This document shows positions 46,154-54,527 of a stretch of DNA of 64,000 nt, one piece after another. The notes beneath the pieces are model-generated. The model was not told where the DNA came from, did no database searches, and saw only the letters and a program-made list of their open reading frames with translations. The first letter of the stretch is position 1; each line of letters starts with the position of its first letter. The stretch lies in contig JAJTWR010000479.1 of NCBI GenBank assembly GCA_021613335.1, forward strand, positions 124,001-188,000, in the 5' to 3' direction. This DNA is from Whitmania pigra (lineage: Eukaryota; Annelida; Clitellata; Hirudinida; Haemopidae). The translations under genes and the position numbers were made by a program.

Positions 46154-47422
46154 ATGAAATTCAGATCGTTTTATATTATTTTTTTTATCTTTTTTGGAAC
46201 TATATCCGCTAAAGCAACATCCATTGTTGTTTATATGGACCAAGAACAAAAAAACCATTTAAAAGCTTACGGATTAGCTTATTGGAGCATTAAACAACAG
46301 GCCGATGTATCATGGCTTTTAAATTATAGAGGAGGCAGTTTTTTGATTAAATATGCCAGACAAATTGAAGACGAAGCCAAAATAAGGGGAATATCTTATG
46401 AAGTAATTACCGATGCCAAAACCAACGCAATTTTAACCGAAATTGGGAATCCGGACGTAAATATGGAAATGGTAAAGTTAGAAAAAGCTCCTAAAATTGC
46501 CGTTTACAGCCCTAAAAGCAAACTACCTTGGGATGATGCGGTTACATTGGTATTAACTTATGCCGAAATTCCTTATGAGGTGATTTATGATGATGAGATT
46601 CTTAAAGACAAATTAATCGGGTATGATTGGTTACACCTGCATCATGAAGATTTTACCGGTCAGTACGGACGGTTTTGGGCGCAATATAAAGAAGCCGCAT
46701 GGTATCAAAATGATGTAAAATATCAGGAAGAAACCGCAAGGCGCAATGGCTTTACCAAAGTTAGCCAACTAAAATTAGCCGTAGCAAAGCGCATTAAAGA
46801 GTTTTGTATCGGCGGCGGATTTTTGTTTGCCATGTGTTCGGGAACCGATAGTTTTGATATTGCCCTTTCGGCCGAAGGGGTAGATGTTGTAGAACGCATG
46901 TTTGATGGAGATCCCAGCGATCCTGACGCCCAAAGCAAATTAGATTACGGCAAGTGTTTGGCGTTTCAAAATTTCACGCTCGATGCCAATCCCTATAATT
47001 ATGAGTTTTCTGACATAGATGTTACGCAAAGCAGAATGGCTTTAATAAACGAATCAAATGATTTTTTTACCTTGTTTGAGTTTTCTGCCAAATGGGATTT
47101 GATACCTACTATGTTAACTCAAGATCACGACCGGGTAATAAAAGGATTTATGGGACAAACTACGGCTTTCCGTAAAACCCTGATAAAGCCCGGTATTACT
47201 ATTTTGGGTGAAAACAAAGGAGCCGGAGAAGCCCGTTACTTACACGGGGAAATAGGCAAAGGCCAATTTACCTTTTACAGCGGTCACGACCCGGAAGATT
47301 ATCAGCATCAGGTAGGCGACCCGCCAACCGATTTAAATTTACATCCCAACTCGCCGGGTTACAGGCTTATTTTAAACAATGTGCTGTTTCCCGCAGCCAA
47401 AAAAAAACCGCAAAAAACTTAG
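46154..47422 (+). CDS. Conserved secreted protein, often labelled asparagine synthetase B
   Basis: 422 aa with signal peptide (IFFIFFGTISAKA). The mature protein begins TSIVVYMDQEQKNHLKAYGL, has KIAVYSPKSKLPWDDAVTLV in the middle, then LHLHHEDFTGQYGRF, CIGGGFLFAMCSGTDSFDIA and FTFYSGHDPEDYQHQ. The GGG-F-A-CSGTD segment and the alpha/beta order suggest a class I glutamine-amidotransferase-like fold. Bacteroidota relatives are widely annotated as asparagine synthetase B, but I see no N-terminal Cys nucleophile or PP-loop, and the protein is exported, so that name is unlikely to describe it. The true role is unknown. Confidence 0.7.
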   Translation: MKFRSFYIIFFIFFGTISAKATSIVVYMDQEQKNHLKAYGLAYWSIKQQADVSWLLNYRGGSFLIKYARQIEDEAKIRGISYEVITDAKTNAILTEIGNPDVNMEMVKLEKAPKIAVYSPKSKLPWDDAVTLVLTYAEIPYEVIYDDEILKDKLIGYDWLHLHHEDFTGQYGRFWAQYKEAAWYQNDVKYQEETARRNGFTKVSQLKLAVAKRIKEFCIGGGFLFAMCSGTDSFDIALSAEGVDVVERMFDGDPSDPDAQSKLDYGKCLAFQNFTLDANPYNYEFSDIDVTQSRMALINESNDFFTLFEFSAKWDLIPTMLTQDHDRVIKGFMGQTTAFRKTLIKPGITILGENKGAGEARYLHGEIGKGQFTFYSGHDPEDYQHQVGDPPTDLNLHPNSPGYRLILNNVLFPAAKKKPQKT

Positions 47423-47557
47423 AAACTGTTTAAAAACCTATTGTTAAGGCTTTATAAAAGAGACCGCTAAAACAGGTTAAAAATCGTCGGTTTGATTTTT
47501 GATGAGGCTACCCAAACTGAGCAAACTCCAATAACAAAAGTCTTGGGGAAACAAACC
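47421..47557 (-). repeat. Dispersed repeat family 1, copy 3 (inverted)
   Basis: Reverse complement of the right part of 37147-37310: read on the minus strand it runs from TTTGTTTCCCCAAG through TTGTTATTGGAG and GCGGTCTCTTTTATAAA to TTTTTAAACAGTTTCT. It begins at the stop codon of the secreted-protein gene and ends exactly where the tRNA-like fragment begins. Confidence 0.65.
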
Positions 47558-47592
47558 CTGAGGTCGGCAGTTCGATCCTGTTCCCCGCTACA
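47554..47592 (+). other. 3' half of a tRNA gene (attachment-site remnant)
   Basis: CCCTGAGGTCGGCAGTTCGA followed by TCCTGTTCCCCGCTACA has the layout of the 3' anticodon strand, variable loop, T-arm (GGCAG-TTCGATC-CTGTT) and acceptor 3' strand of a tRNA. The 5' half is absent and replaced by repeat copy 3. The AACCCTGAGG context suits a CAT-anticodon (Met-type) tRNA, but the identity is not certain. A matching terminator follows. Confidence 0.6.
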
Positions 47593-47602
47593 CTGGTAAT
47601 CA

Positions 47603-47637
47603 AGCCTTTAGACTTAAAATTCTAAAGGCTTTTTTTA
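47603..47637 (+). terminator. Rho-independent terminator after the tRNA fragment
   Basis: AGCCTTTAGA (47603-47612) and TCTAAAGGCT (47621-47630) form a perfect 10-bp stem with an 8-base loop, followed by TTTTTTATTT. Confidence 0.85.
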
Positions 47638-47641
47638 TTTC

Positions 47642-47665
47642 GCTAAAACATAGCTAAAACAATTT
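47642..47665 (+). repeat. Left GCTAAAACA repeats of the island
   Basis: GCTAAAACA occurs at 47642 and 47653; the second continues to GCTAAAACAATTT (47653-47665), identical to 57285-57297 beyond the integrase start. They could be integrase arm-binding sites or the remains of att direct repeats. The stretch from here to 47862 holds no clear gene. Confidence 0.45.
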
Positions 47666-47862
47666 TAATACTCTAATGATAATTTTATAAGTTATAAGCC
47701 TGTCTTTTTTGATTATTATTCCAACAATCTCACTAATACCTTCGGTATTTTATCTTTATCATTAACGACATCACAAATAATCTTCCCGTTTTTAATCCCG
47801 TTATATATTAGTTGTATGGATTGCATTTGAGCAATCAGGGGTTGCTATTAATGGGGAGATAA

Positions 47863-48105
47863 ATGTTTACTTCGTATAATCAAGATATAGAAACTAACAA
47901 TACTTCTAATCCTGTCTTTATTGCCAATACCGACTAGCTCATGAAACGCAAGGTCGCCGCTCGCTATATAAAAACCACTGCCGGAACGATGGCAGTTTGG
48001 GATTGCACTAAACGCCACGACTTGAAACCCGTTAGACGGGGCAATCTTGTCTATTACTATAAGTCGGTTCTCGACAAGTTTTTGCTCAAGCAAATGACAC
48101 CTTAA
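47863..48105 (+). pseudogene. Excisionase-type HTH protein with in-frame amber codon
   Basis: The frame from ATG 47863 (MFTSYNQDIETNN) meets TAG at 47935-47937 and continues unchanged through ATG 47941 to TAA 48103-48105. The last 54 codons give VAARYIKTTAGTMAVWDCTK and PVRRGNLVYYYKSVLDKFLL, a short MerR/excisionase-like DNA-binding fold common on integrative elements of this phylum. The protein may still be made from 47941; the TAG, probably a former Gln or Glu codon, would have cut the first 24 residues off. It precedes the primase gene by 60 bases. Confidence 0.6.
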
Positions 48106-48165
48106 CCACTCATCACCCAAACTCTGCAATAAACACAATCCATCATATTTTGGAAAGGTCTTGCT

Positions 48166-49068
48166 ATGAACATAGAACAAGCCAAGGCTATCGCTTTGAC
48201 TGAAATCCTAAAAAAAAACGGCTCAACTGCCGTCAAACAAAAAGGCAATGATATTTGGTATAACTCGCCATTCAGACACGAAAAAACAGCCAGTTTTCAT
48301 GTGAATGCTCTTAAAAATGTTTGGTACGACTTCGGCGAAGCTAAGGGCGGTGATGCCGTCAATTTTGTTTGCGCCTACCTCAAAAGCCACAATGAAGACA
48401 ATACTGTTTTTGATGCGCTTCGCTGGCTCAAAAACATGATGGATATGCCATCGGCCAATTTTAGACTCAGGCCTCAGGAAGTTGAAAAAATGCCTGCAAA
48501 ACTTGTATTACAGAATATCTCTGATTTAAGTCACAAGGGGCTTATAAATTATCTTGAAAGTCGCTCTATTCCCTTAAAGGCGGCTCAAAAATATATCAAG
48601 CAGGCAACCATTAAAAATCTCGCTAATAGAAAGTCATTCTATACACTCGCCATTGAAAACGAGGGCAAGGGATTTGAGCTTCGCAACAGGATTTTTAAAG
48701 GCTCTATTTCATCCAAGAGCATTACCTTTATAAGAGGCTCTAAGTTCCCGACCGAAGAAATTCACGTCTTCGAGGGTTTTATGGATTTCTTATCTGCTGT
48801 CACTCGGCAGAAGAATTTCGAATTTGAGGGTGACGTAATCATTTTAAATTCTGTCGCCTGTCTGCCTCAGGTTAGCCCCTATATCAAAAACTATACTTAC
48901 AAAAAGCTCTTGTCATGGCTCGACAATGACAAGAGCGGTCAAAAGGCCACCAGTTTCTTAAAAAAGCTTGTTGAAAAGGAGGCTGGATTTTCTTTTGAAC
49001 CGATGAATAGCACTTATGCGTCATTCAAAGATGTTAATGAATGGCACGTTTCAAAACTTAAGCCCTAA
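48166..49068 (+). CDS. CHC2/Toprim DNA primase of mobile element
   Basis: 300 aa. The N-terminal part resembles a primase zinc-finger region (DIWYNSPFRHEKTASFHVNA, VWYDFGEAKGGDAVNFV), although the Cys residues of a true CHC2 finger are missing. The Toprim domain in the second half has HVFEGFMDFLSAVT (Glu), VIILNSVACLPQ and LSWLDNDKSGQKAT (the D-x-D pair). Such small primases accompany Bacteroidota integrative and mobilisable elements and prime the transferred strand. Its frame is intact, unlike most of the island. Confidence 0.85.
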   Translation: MNIEQAKAIALTEILKKNGSTAVKQKGNDIWYNSPFRHEKTASFHVNALKNVWYDFGEAKGGDAVNFVCAYLKSHNEDNTVFDALRWLKNMMDMPSANFRLRPQEVEKMPAKLVLQNISDLSHKGLINYLESRSIPLKAAQKYIKQATIKNLANRKSFYTLAIENEGKGFELRNRIFKGSISSKSITFIRGSKFPTEEIHVFEGFMDFLSAVTRQKNFEFEGDVIILNSVACLPQVSPYIKNYTYKKLLSWLDNDKSGQKATSFLKKLVEKEAGFSFEPMNSTYASFKDVNEWHVSKLKP

Positions 49069-49102
49069 CTCGATATATTTTTATCAATGGAAAGGAAGCC
49101 TC

Positions 49103-49327
49103 ATGTCTAGCTTAAAAGATCATTTTTCTAAAGTTGCAGAGATTGAACTTGTCTATAAAACCAAGGCGACAGCTAAAGAACGTCCTTTGATAAGGTCATC
49201 GGAGGAGGTTTACGAAGTGCTTTATAACAGTTGGGATTTGAATAAACTGGAGCTTCAAGAGCAGTTTAGAATTGTACTGCTAGACCGCAAACATAGTTGC
49301 CTAGGTGTTAAGTTCAAATGTTTGTGA
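49103..49327 (+). pseudogene. RadC/JAB-domain protein, 3' truncated
   Basis: I start at MSSLKDHFSKVAEIELVYKT (49103). The 74 remaining residues include RSSEEVYEVLYNSWDLNKLE and FRIVLLDRKHSCLGV, the entrance to the JAB metallopeptidase-like domain of RadC-type proteins found on mobile elements. The metal-binding HxH...D part is missing. The frame ends at a junction near 49310 with a TraG-like gene that runs the other way and is cut at the same point. Confidence 0.7.
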
Positions 49328-49966
49328 GCTTTCCCATTCGTTGACCCTTGCCATGACGTTAGTCTGAGCCAAATGAAAAGCCTCTTGAAAAGGGTCTTGA
49401 GGTAGCGCATCGGGATTATAGCCCCCAGAAGTCGGCAGGGCTTGCACAATATCGACCATACGTTGTACTGTTACTTGCCCATAGGCCAGCTTACACAGAT
49501 CGATAGTATTGAATATCAGCATATCAAGGGCGGTTTCCCAAAAAGGGTCATCACTTGAACCACTGGCCTTTTCTTCGCTTGCACGGATAACAGTTTTTAA
49601 CACCTGCACAATATTCTCGGTCATTCCTCCACTTTTTCTTTCACCGCTCTTACTTTCGTAATCAAGAAAATTCAAATAATTGGTGCGGTCAGGCTCAACT
49701 ATAATCAAGTCATCTGCTCGGTCAGTTAAAGCACAGTAACTCTCCCATAGTTCTTTTTCATCGGGTTTAACCGTTAAAACCAAACCGCCAAAACCTGCAT
49801 TAAGATATTTAAGCACAAGCATGCGTCCAGACCCCGAAGTCTTGCCCGAACCGATACCGCCGAATATCTGCACGCCCTCAACCGCATGGCGGATAGTCCA
49901 ATGGCCTATGCCCGATTTACTGCCATGCAGTTCCAAAAGTGGCATATCCAAATCGAAGCTATTCAT
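49301..49966 (-). pseudogene. TraG/TraD-type coupling ATPase, N-terminal part
   Basis: 221 aa: the Walker A motif is FGGIGSGKTSGSGRM near residue 36, followed by GGLVLTVKPDEKELWESYC and DLIIVEPDRTNYLNFLDY. Full-length type IV coupling proteins are more than 500 residues; here the sequence ends at NEWESSQTFE, before Walker B. The start follows a small broken gene by 17 bases. The cut end meets the truncated RadC gene, so a deletion or inversion has joined two 3'-truncated genes. Confidence 0.75.
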
Positions 49967-49983
49967 GCTGATGAAATAAAAAA

Positions 49984-50246
49984 TTAGTGTTCGGGTTCTA
50001 TATCCCTGTCTTTCGATTTATCAGGTGCTTTACTATGTCGGTCAGGCTTCATCCATTGGGGGCGAAAATCCCGCATCTGTTCAAGCGTGTATTGTTTTAA
50101 TGCCTTGCTGTACGCCCTCGATCCTTCCTTGGGGCTTCACTTTCGACCTTAGATAGATGGTCAGATAAGGCAGGGGCATGTTTAGCTATGATATAGCCAT
50201 CATTAAAACCTTTTATAAAGTCGGTTTCGGTTTTTAAGTCTTCCAT
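49984..50246 (-). pseudogene. Small mobile-element protein, frameshifted
   Basis: From ATG 50246 the minus frame gives MEDLKTETDFIKGFNDGYII and KHAPALSDHLSKVESEA, then shifts frame near 50125 to YSKALKQYTLEQMRDFRPQW and DKSKDRDIEPEH before TAA at 49984. It lies between an HTH gene (two bases upstream) and the TraG-like gene, so it belongs to one former operon. Function unknown. Confidence 0.5.
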
Positions 50247-50248
50247 AG

Positions 50249-50520
50249 CTAAAATGTATTACGTGAGTGCTTGTTTAAAAATTCATTTATTGAATCACGG
50301 TCATAGAGAATGACTTTTTTGCTTGGCTGGCTAAAACGTATTTTCCCCTCATCACGATAACTTTGTAGAGTGGACTTTGATTTGATATTGAGGCGTTGCA
50401 TAGCCTCTACATCTGAAATCCATCTTTCTTCTTTCGGTTCTTTATGCTCGCTTTCAGACGAGCAACAACTTCATCTATTAAGCTATAAAATGCTTCGTCT
50501 TGTAGGCAGATAACTTCCAT
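50249..50520 (-). pseudogene. Helix-turn-helix (excisionase-like) protein, frameshifted
   Basis: The first frame (MEVICLQDEAFYSLIDEVVA) is followed, after a one-base shift near 50455, by HKEPKEERWISDVEAMQRLN, SKSTLQSYRDEGKIRFSQPS and KKVILYDRDSINEFLNKH. This is the HTH-17/excisionase pattern very common in integrative elements of the phylum: a short N-terminal helix, the winged HTH, and a basic tail. The shift leaves no single start-to-stop frame. Confidence 0.7.
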
Positions 50521-50692
50521 TCTTGAGAGGGTTATGTTTGACTGGACAAAAGATACGAATAAAATCAAATATTTCAAATACTACAAAATATTAGTGTAAA
50601 AATTTGGATGCTGAGTATTCTTTGTTAGCTTTGGTAAGCGCTTTCTAAGCTGGTAATTGATTAGAACCAAAAAACTAAAAATTGAATCTACA

Positions 50693-52553
50693 ATGAAAAA
50701 ATTAACACTCCACAAAGGCAAAATTATGGCTTGCCTTATTTTAATGTGCTTGTTTTTGATACAAGGCTGTAGGAAAGATTTACTACTACCTAATTCAAAC
50801 TTGTTACAAAACTCCCTCTCTATTACGGAAGCAAAGAAATATTATGATGCAAATCTTAAAAAATCTATCAGACCTAGAAAGCTAATGTCGACTGGCGGAG
50901 CTATTGACAACGCTGTAGGCGAACCAACAATTGAGGATATTTTATTATCTCTTCATGTATAAGGACAGCTTACAGGATATTCACTCTGAATGGGTAACTC
51001 TATTTCCTGATAGTGCTTGGCTTCACGGAAAAAGAGATAAATATACAGGTAAAATTATTGTTAGAACATGGGGAGGAAAATTTATAAAAGAGTACACCTA
51101 TGGTAGCCCAAATATAAATAGCACGTTAAATAGTAGCATTAAATCTAGAACGCTAAGCTCACTTACTGGAGCAACAGGTCTACAAAAAACAGAAGATATG
51201 GTTCAGCCAATTTGTATAGAAATTTACCATGAATTTTGTGGACAACGTATAATTGATAAATTGATATGCAAATGGCCACCTCAACCGCCAGTTTGTGCGC
51301 TTTGCGATGACCCTCCTACTGGCGGTGGTTCAGGAGGCCGTGGTGGTGGCTCGGCTGGCCCAGGCGATTACCCTCCAGCTCCCAATTGTAACCCTAACCC
51401 AAACTATAAAATGCCAAAATATCCAGCACCTGCGGGCTATAGCTGGATAATGCCATGCGAAGGTCCAGAAACCGTGCCAACCCCTACACCAATTGGTGTA
51501 TTTCCTGCTTTTGACAGAGAAGAAACAGATTTTTTGTCAAATAATCCTGATATAAAAATTGCTCTTGATGAATATTTTAGAGCTGTAGCAGACAAGATAG
51601 AGGCAGAAGAGTTTTATCACTGGGCAATTGGGTATTTAAAGGAATATCCAAGTACATACCCCAATTTTAAAAATGTATTCCTGAATGGCTCATCTGATTT
51701 GTCATTTGAAGATGTACAAATTGACAATAATGGGGTTAATATTTTATCGGCAAATGATTATAGCATTTCAGGAATATCAGATTATTTTACTGAAGCAGAA
51801 TTTGATAATGTAATTCAAAATTTGAGTAATGATATAACAGAAGATCCTATTCAGCTATACATGATAGCCTGTTATAAAAATAGTAAGTTGTTAAACTCAT
51901 CAACGTATTCAAAACCAAATAATTTTCAAGTGGGGGAATATACGTTGTGTCCTCACTACAATTCTCAAAATAAATTGGTTTTTTATTCAGCATTTAGAAA
52001 GCCGAGTTTAGGTATAGAATATTTAATTCGTGCAGATGCACTTAATGCCTTTAAAGAAAAATATACCCTATATAAATCCGCCGCAAACTTATTCTATGTA
52101 AACGGAAAACCGAGCTACTCACAAATTCAAATGTCTGCTGGTGATTATTGGGAGGGTCTAGTAGAATCTTATAAAGAGGCATTTTCTGACCCAATGTATT
52201 ATTTATATTTAGGTCATGTTTTTGTTGGTACAGCTACCAATTTAAATACTGTTCCACGAAATAATCCAGTAAAAATTACCCCTTCCCCTGTAAATGACCC
52301 TATAAAATGGACATCAACGTCTATTAGGAATACCGTAAAAGTAAGTATTACTATTGAAAATAGAACTATAGCTCAATACCGAGATATGATTAGTCAAAAA
52401 TATAACACTACATGGCAAGATATTGGTAATGGCAAATTTAAGCTTGAGCAAAATAGATATATCTCAAATCCCGCAGCCTCTTCAACAGAAAAACCAACTA
52501 TATACTACTTTAGAAATGGTAAAGATATTGGGAGATTTAGATTTAATAATTAG
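50693..52553 (+). pseudogene. Large lipoprotein of polymorphic-toxin type, frameshifted
   Basis: The first frame starts at 50693 with a lipoprotein signal (LILMCLFLIQGC) and reaches SITEAKKYYDANLKKSI and GEPTIEDILL before TAA 50960-50962. The second frame overlaps and runs to 52553; an ATG at 50955 could restart it, but it lacks an export signal, so I infer one gene broken near 50945. The order of parts is: lipidated N-terminus, a WVTLFPDSAWLHGKRDKYTG segment, a Pro/Gly/Cys linker (about 51270-51440), a pre-toxin hinge with AEEFYHWAIGYLKEYPS, a middle domain, and a C-terminal tip of ~90 residues (TIENRTIAQYRDMISQKYN, IYYFRNGKDIGRFRF). The tip resembles variable toxin tips, and an immunity-like gene follows. 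The activity of the tip is unknown. Confidence 0.6.
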
Positions 52554-52567
52554 TTCTATACAGAGTT

Positions 52568-53011
52568 ATGATTGTATCAATAAAAGAAATGCAGGAAGAT
52601 ATATTCCGTAGGTTTACTAAAAAAACCAATGGAGGAGATTTTGGAATCATTAAACTAGAATTCCCGTTAAAAACAGAGATTCTAGTTGTCTCTTTAGTAC
52701 ATTACAAAGCTCAAAATGTTATTTATAAAATTTCGTTTAAAAATATTCAGTCTTATATGATAATCCAAGAAAATCTTCCTGATGAAAAAAAAGAAGGCTT
52801 ATTATATTCAAGCGATTTTGATTCAATTATATTAAAGGAATTGATAAACTCTAAGTACATGGATTATTTACATCGTTGGACTGATCTTCAAATTTTCTTT
52901 GAAGGAATAGCATTGGAACAAATTAAACAGTATTGTCTATATGCGCAAAACGTAATAGTTAATGTGGTTACTAATCAAATTCCTATTATTGAAATTTTAG
53001 AAGGAGATTAA
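52568..53011 (+). CDS. Candidate immunity protein, 147 aa
   Basis: It starts MIVSIKEMQEDIFRRFTKKT 14 bases after the toxin-type gene and has no signal peptide. Predicted alpha/beta, with FGIIKLEFPLKTEILVVSLV, VIYKISFKNIQSYMIIQ and ALEQIKQYCLYAQNVIVN. I recognise no family. The call rests on position, size, single intact frame and the usual toxin-then-immunity order. A cytoplasmic location would suit a toxin acting inside the target cell. Confidence 0.45.
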   Translation: MIVSIKEMQEDIFRRFTKKTNGGDFGIIKLEFPLKTEILVVSLVHYKAQNVIYKISFKNIQSYMIIQENLPDEKKEGLLYSSDFDSIILKELINSKYMDYLHRWTDLQIFFEGIALEQIKQYCLYAQNVIVNVVTNQIPIIEILEGD

Positions 53012-53044
53012 TTCATTTCAAGGCTAAAAATAAATATATTAAGA

Positions 53045-53723
53045 AACGGAGCTAACCCAGAAGAGGCCTTAATTTTAGCGATTACGATTATAGTTATTTG
53101 AAAATATTTATTGAGATTTAAGCCATTATCTATTAAATATCTGAAGATTATCCCAAATATCTCAATACCACGATTAGATAACATTTATGATGCTGTTAGA
53201 TACCAAGACTACATACCTAGGGATAGAGAGCCAGCTAATTATTACTGGAGGCCTATCTTAAGCAATAGCGATGGAAGTGATAATTTTAGTACCTTGACTG
53301 AAACGACCCCTCTTTACACTTACCCAAATGGACAAAAAACAGTAAATAAAGATGCTTTTAATTGCCATTATCATGCTTTTGGCTTGAAATGGGCTACAGA
53401 AGTTGACGACGAACATCCAAAATGGGTGCTTGCCGTGTCCCTAAAATCGAAAGATTGGGAACAAGTAACAGGAAAAATCCAAGTAGGTGACATCGTAATG
53501 TATAACATAAATAATAACGGAGTCTTGGGTTGGGCACACTCTGCGGTCGTAATTAGAAGTAGATACGGATGGTTATGCCACAAAAGTAAGCAGTAAATTG
53601 GGTACCTATCAAATAATAGAGCATCACCCTCGGGACATCCCTGTATCTTATGGCGTGACAGCACCTAGATTTACAATAGGAACAAAGACCTACCCTTCAA
53701 GAATTTACTGGAGAAAGAAATAA
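53045..53723 (+). pseudogene. Orphan papain-fold toxin tip with pre-toxin hinge
   Basis: The frame 53111-53596 opens with a hinge, SIKYLKIIPNISIPRLDN then IYDAVRYQDYIPRD, that is nearly the same as the end of the 53734 protein. The tip follows: DAFNCHYHAFGLKW gives a Cys with nearby His, and VGDIVMYNINNNGVLGWAHS gives the second His, as in NlpC/P60- or papain-like fold toxins (DUF7689-like layout). A frameshift near 53565 moves the last part (KVSSKLGTYQIIEHHPRD, IYWRKK) to another frame ending at 53723. Upstream to 53045 there are only decayed pieces (NGANPEEALIL). It is an unlinked tip, as left by cassette exchange. Confidence 0.5.
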
Positions 53724-53733
53724 ATTTAATGAC

Positions 53734-54486
53734 GTGAAAAGAATTAGTTTAATCATGATCGCACTGTTCGCTATATCTGCTAATGCAAATACGCAACAAT
53801 CAAATGAACATCTAATTTATCTAGCTTTTCAAAAACTATTGGACTTGAAATGCAACTACGAAAAACATAGAAATAGTGACAGTAAAAGGGATTCTAGTCT
53901 TATTCTTTACAAAGACCAAATTAATAAAATAAAAAATTCACCTGACATATATTTAAAATATATCAATCACGCTTTAAAAAATAGCAATGCACAGTTAATA
54001 GAAGAAAAACTTTCTTATAAATGTTTGTCTAGTACAGGAGGGGGATATATTAATTCTCGTTGGTATTTAATTAAAAAGAATGATTTATATCGTGTTATTA
54101 AATACAGCCTATTTAAAAGAAAAGATAGTATTCTGCCTGAGAATTTCCGTGGTTTACCAGTGATAAATGAGAAGAATTATAATGGATATGATAAAGCCAA
54201 ACAGGGAGATTTTAAAATAGCAATTAAGTTTCTTCTATTTAACTTAGCCTTAGATACTAAGGAAATAAGGTTTATTAGAAACAATGATAACCAACTACAT
54301 GTACTAGACATGAAAAAGTATTTAGACAGGAATGGATTAAGCACAGAGAATAAAGAATTTGTAAAATGGGCGATAGACTATTTGATGAGGCATCCAGAAG
54401 TTTCACTTGCTTATCTTGATAATGTTTACGATGCTATAAGATATCAAGACTACATCCCTAAAGATAAACCGGCTAATAATCAATAA
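53734..54486 (+). CDS. Periplasmic protein ending in the pre-toxin hinge
   Basis: 250 aa with a signal peptide (MKRISLIMIALFAISANANT). Residues ~20-190 form an unrecognised domain (QQSNEHLIYLAFQKLLDLKC, LSSTGGGYINSRWYLIKKND, DFKIAIKFLLFNLALDTKEI), plausible as a periplasmic immunity protein for the papain-fold tip just upstream, 10 bases away. The last ~50 residues, NKEFVKWAIDYLMRHPEVSL then AYLDNVYDAIRYQDYIPKDK, repeat the hinge seen in the two toxin-type genes. I infer that recombination at the hinge fused an immunity gene to the remains of another toxin. The stop is followed by an imperfect tandem copy of its last 32 bases. Confidence 0.45.
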   Translation: MKRISLIMIALFAISANANTQQSNEHLIYLAFQKLLDLKCNYEKHRNSDSKRDSSLILYKDQINKIKNSPDIYLKYINHALKNSNAQLIEEKLSYKCLSSTGGGYINSRWYLIKKNDLYRVIKYSLFKRKDSILPENFRGLPVINEKNYNGYDKAKQGDFKIAIKFLLFNLALDTKEIRFIRNNDNQLHVLDMKKYLDRNGLSTENKEFVKWAIDYLMRHPEVSLAYLDNVYDAIRYQDYIPKDKPANNQ

Positions 54487-54527
54487 TATGATTGCCTAAT
54501 GATAAACCAGCTTAAAAATCAATAATA
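54457..54527 (+). repeat. Imperfect 33-base tandem duplication
   Basis: Two copies, 54457-54488 and 54495-54527, each of the form CCTAA-GATAAACC-GCT followed by AA-AATCAATAATA. The second starts six bases after the stop region of the 53734 gene and looks like the mark of an unequal exchange. Confidence 0.6.

Noticed and set aside
47848..48180. 110-codon minus-strand ORF
   Set aside because: It is the shadow of the HTH gene on the plus strand, whose translation has a clear DNA-binding pattern.
50955..52553. The second frame of the toxin-type gene as a complete gene starting at ATG 50955
   Set aside because: It would overlap the upstream lipoprotein ORF and lack any export signal, while the first frame supplies the lipoprotein signal expected for such proteins; a frameshifted single gene is more likely.
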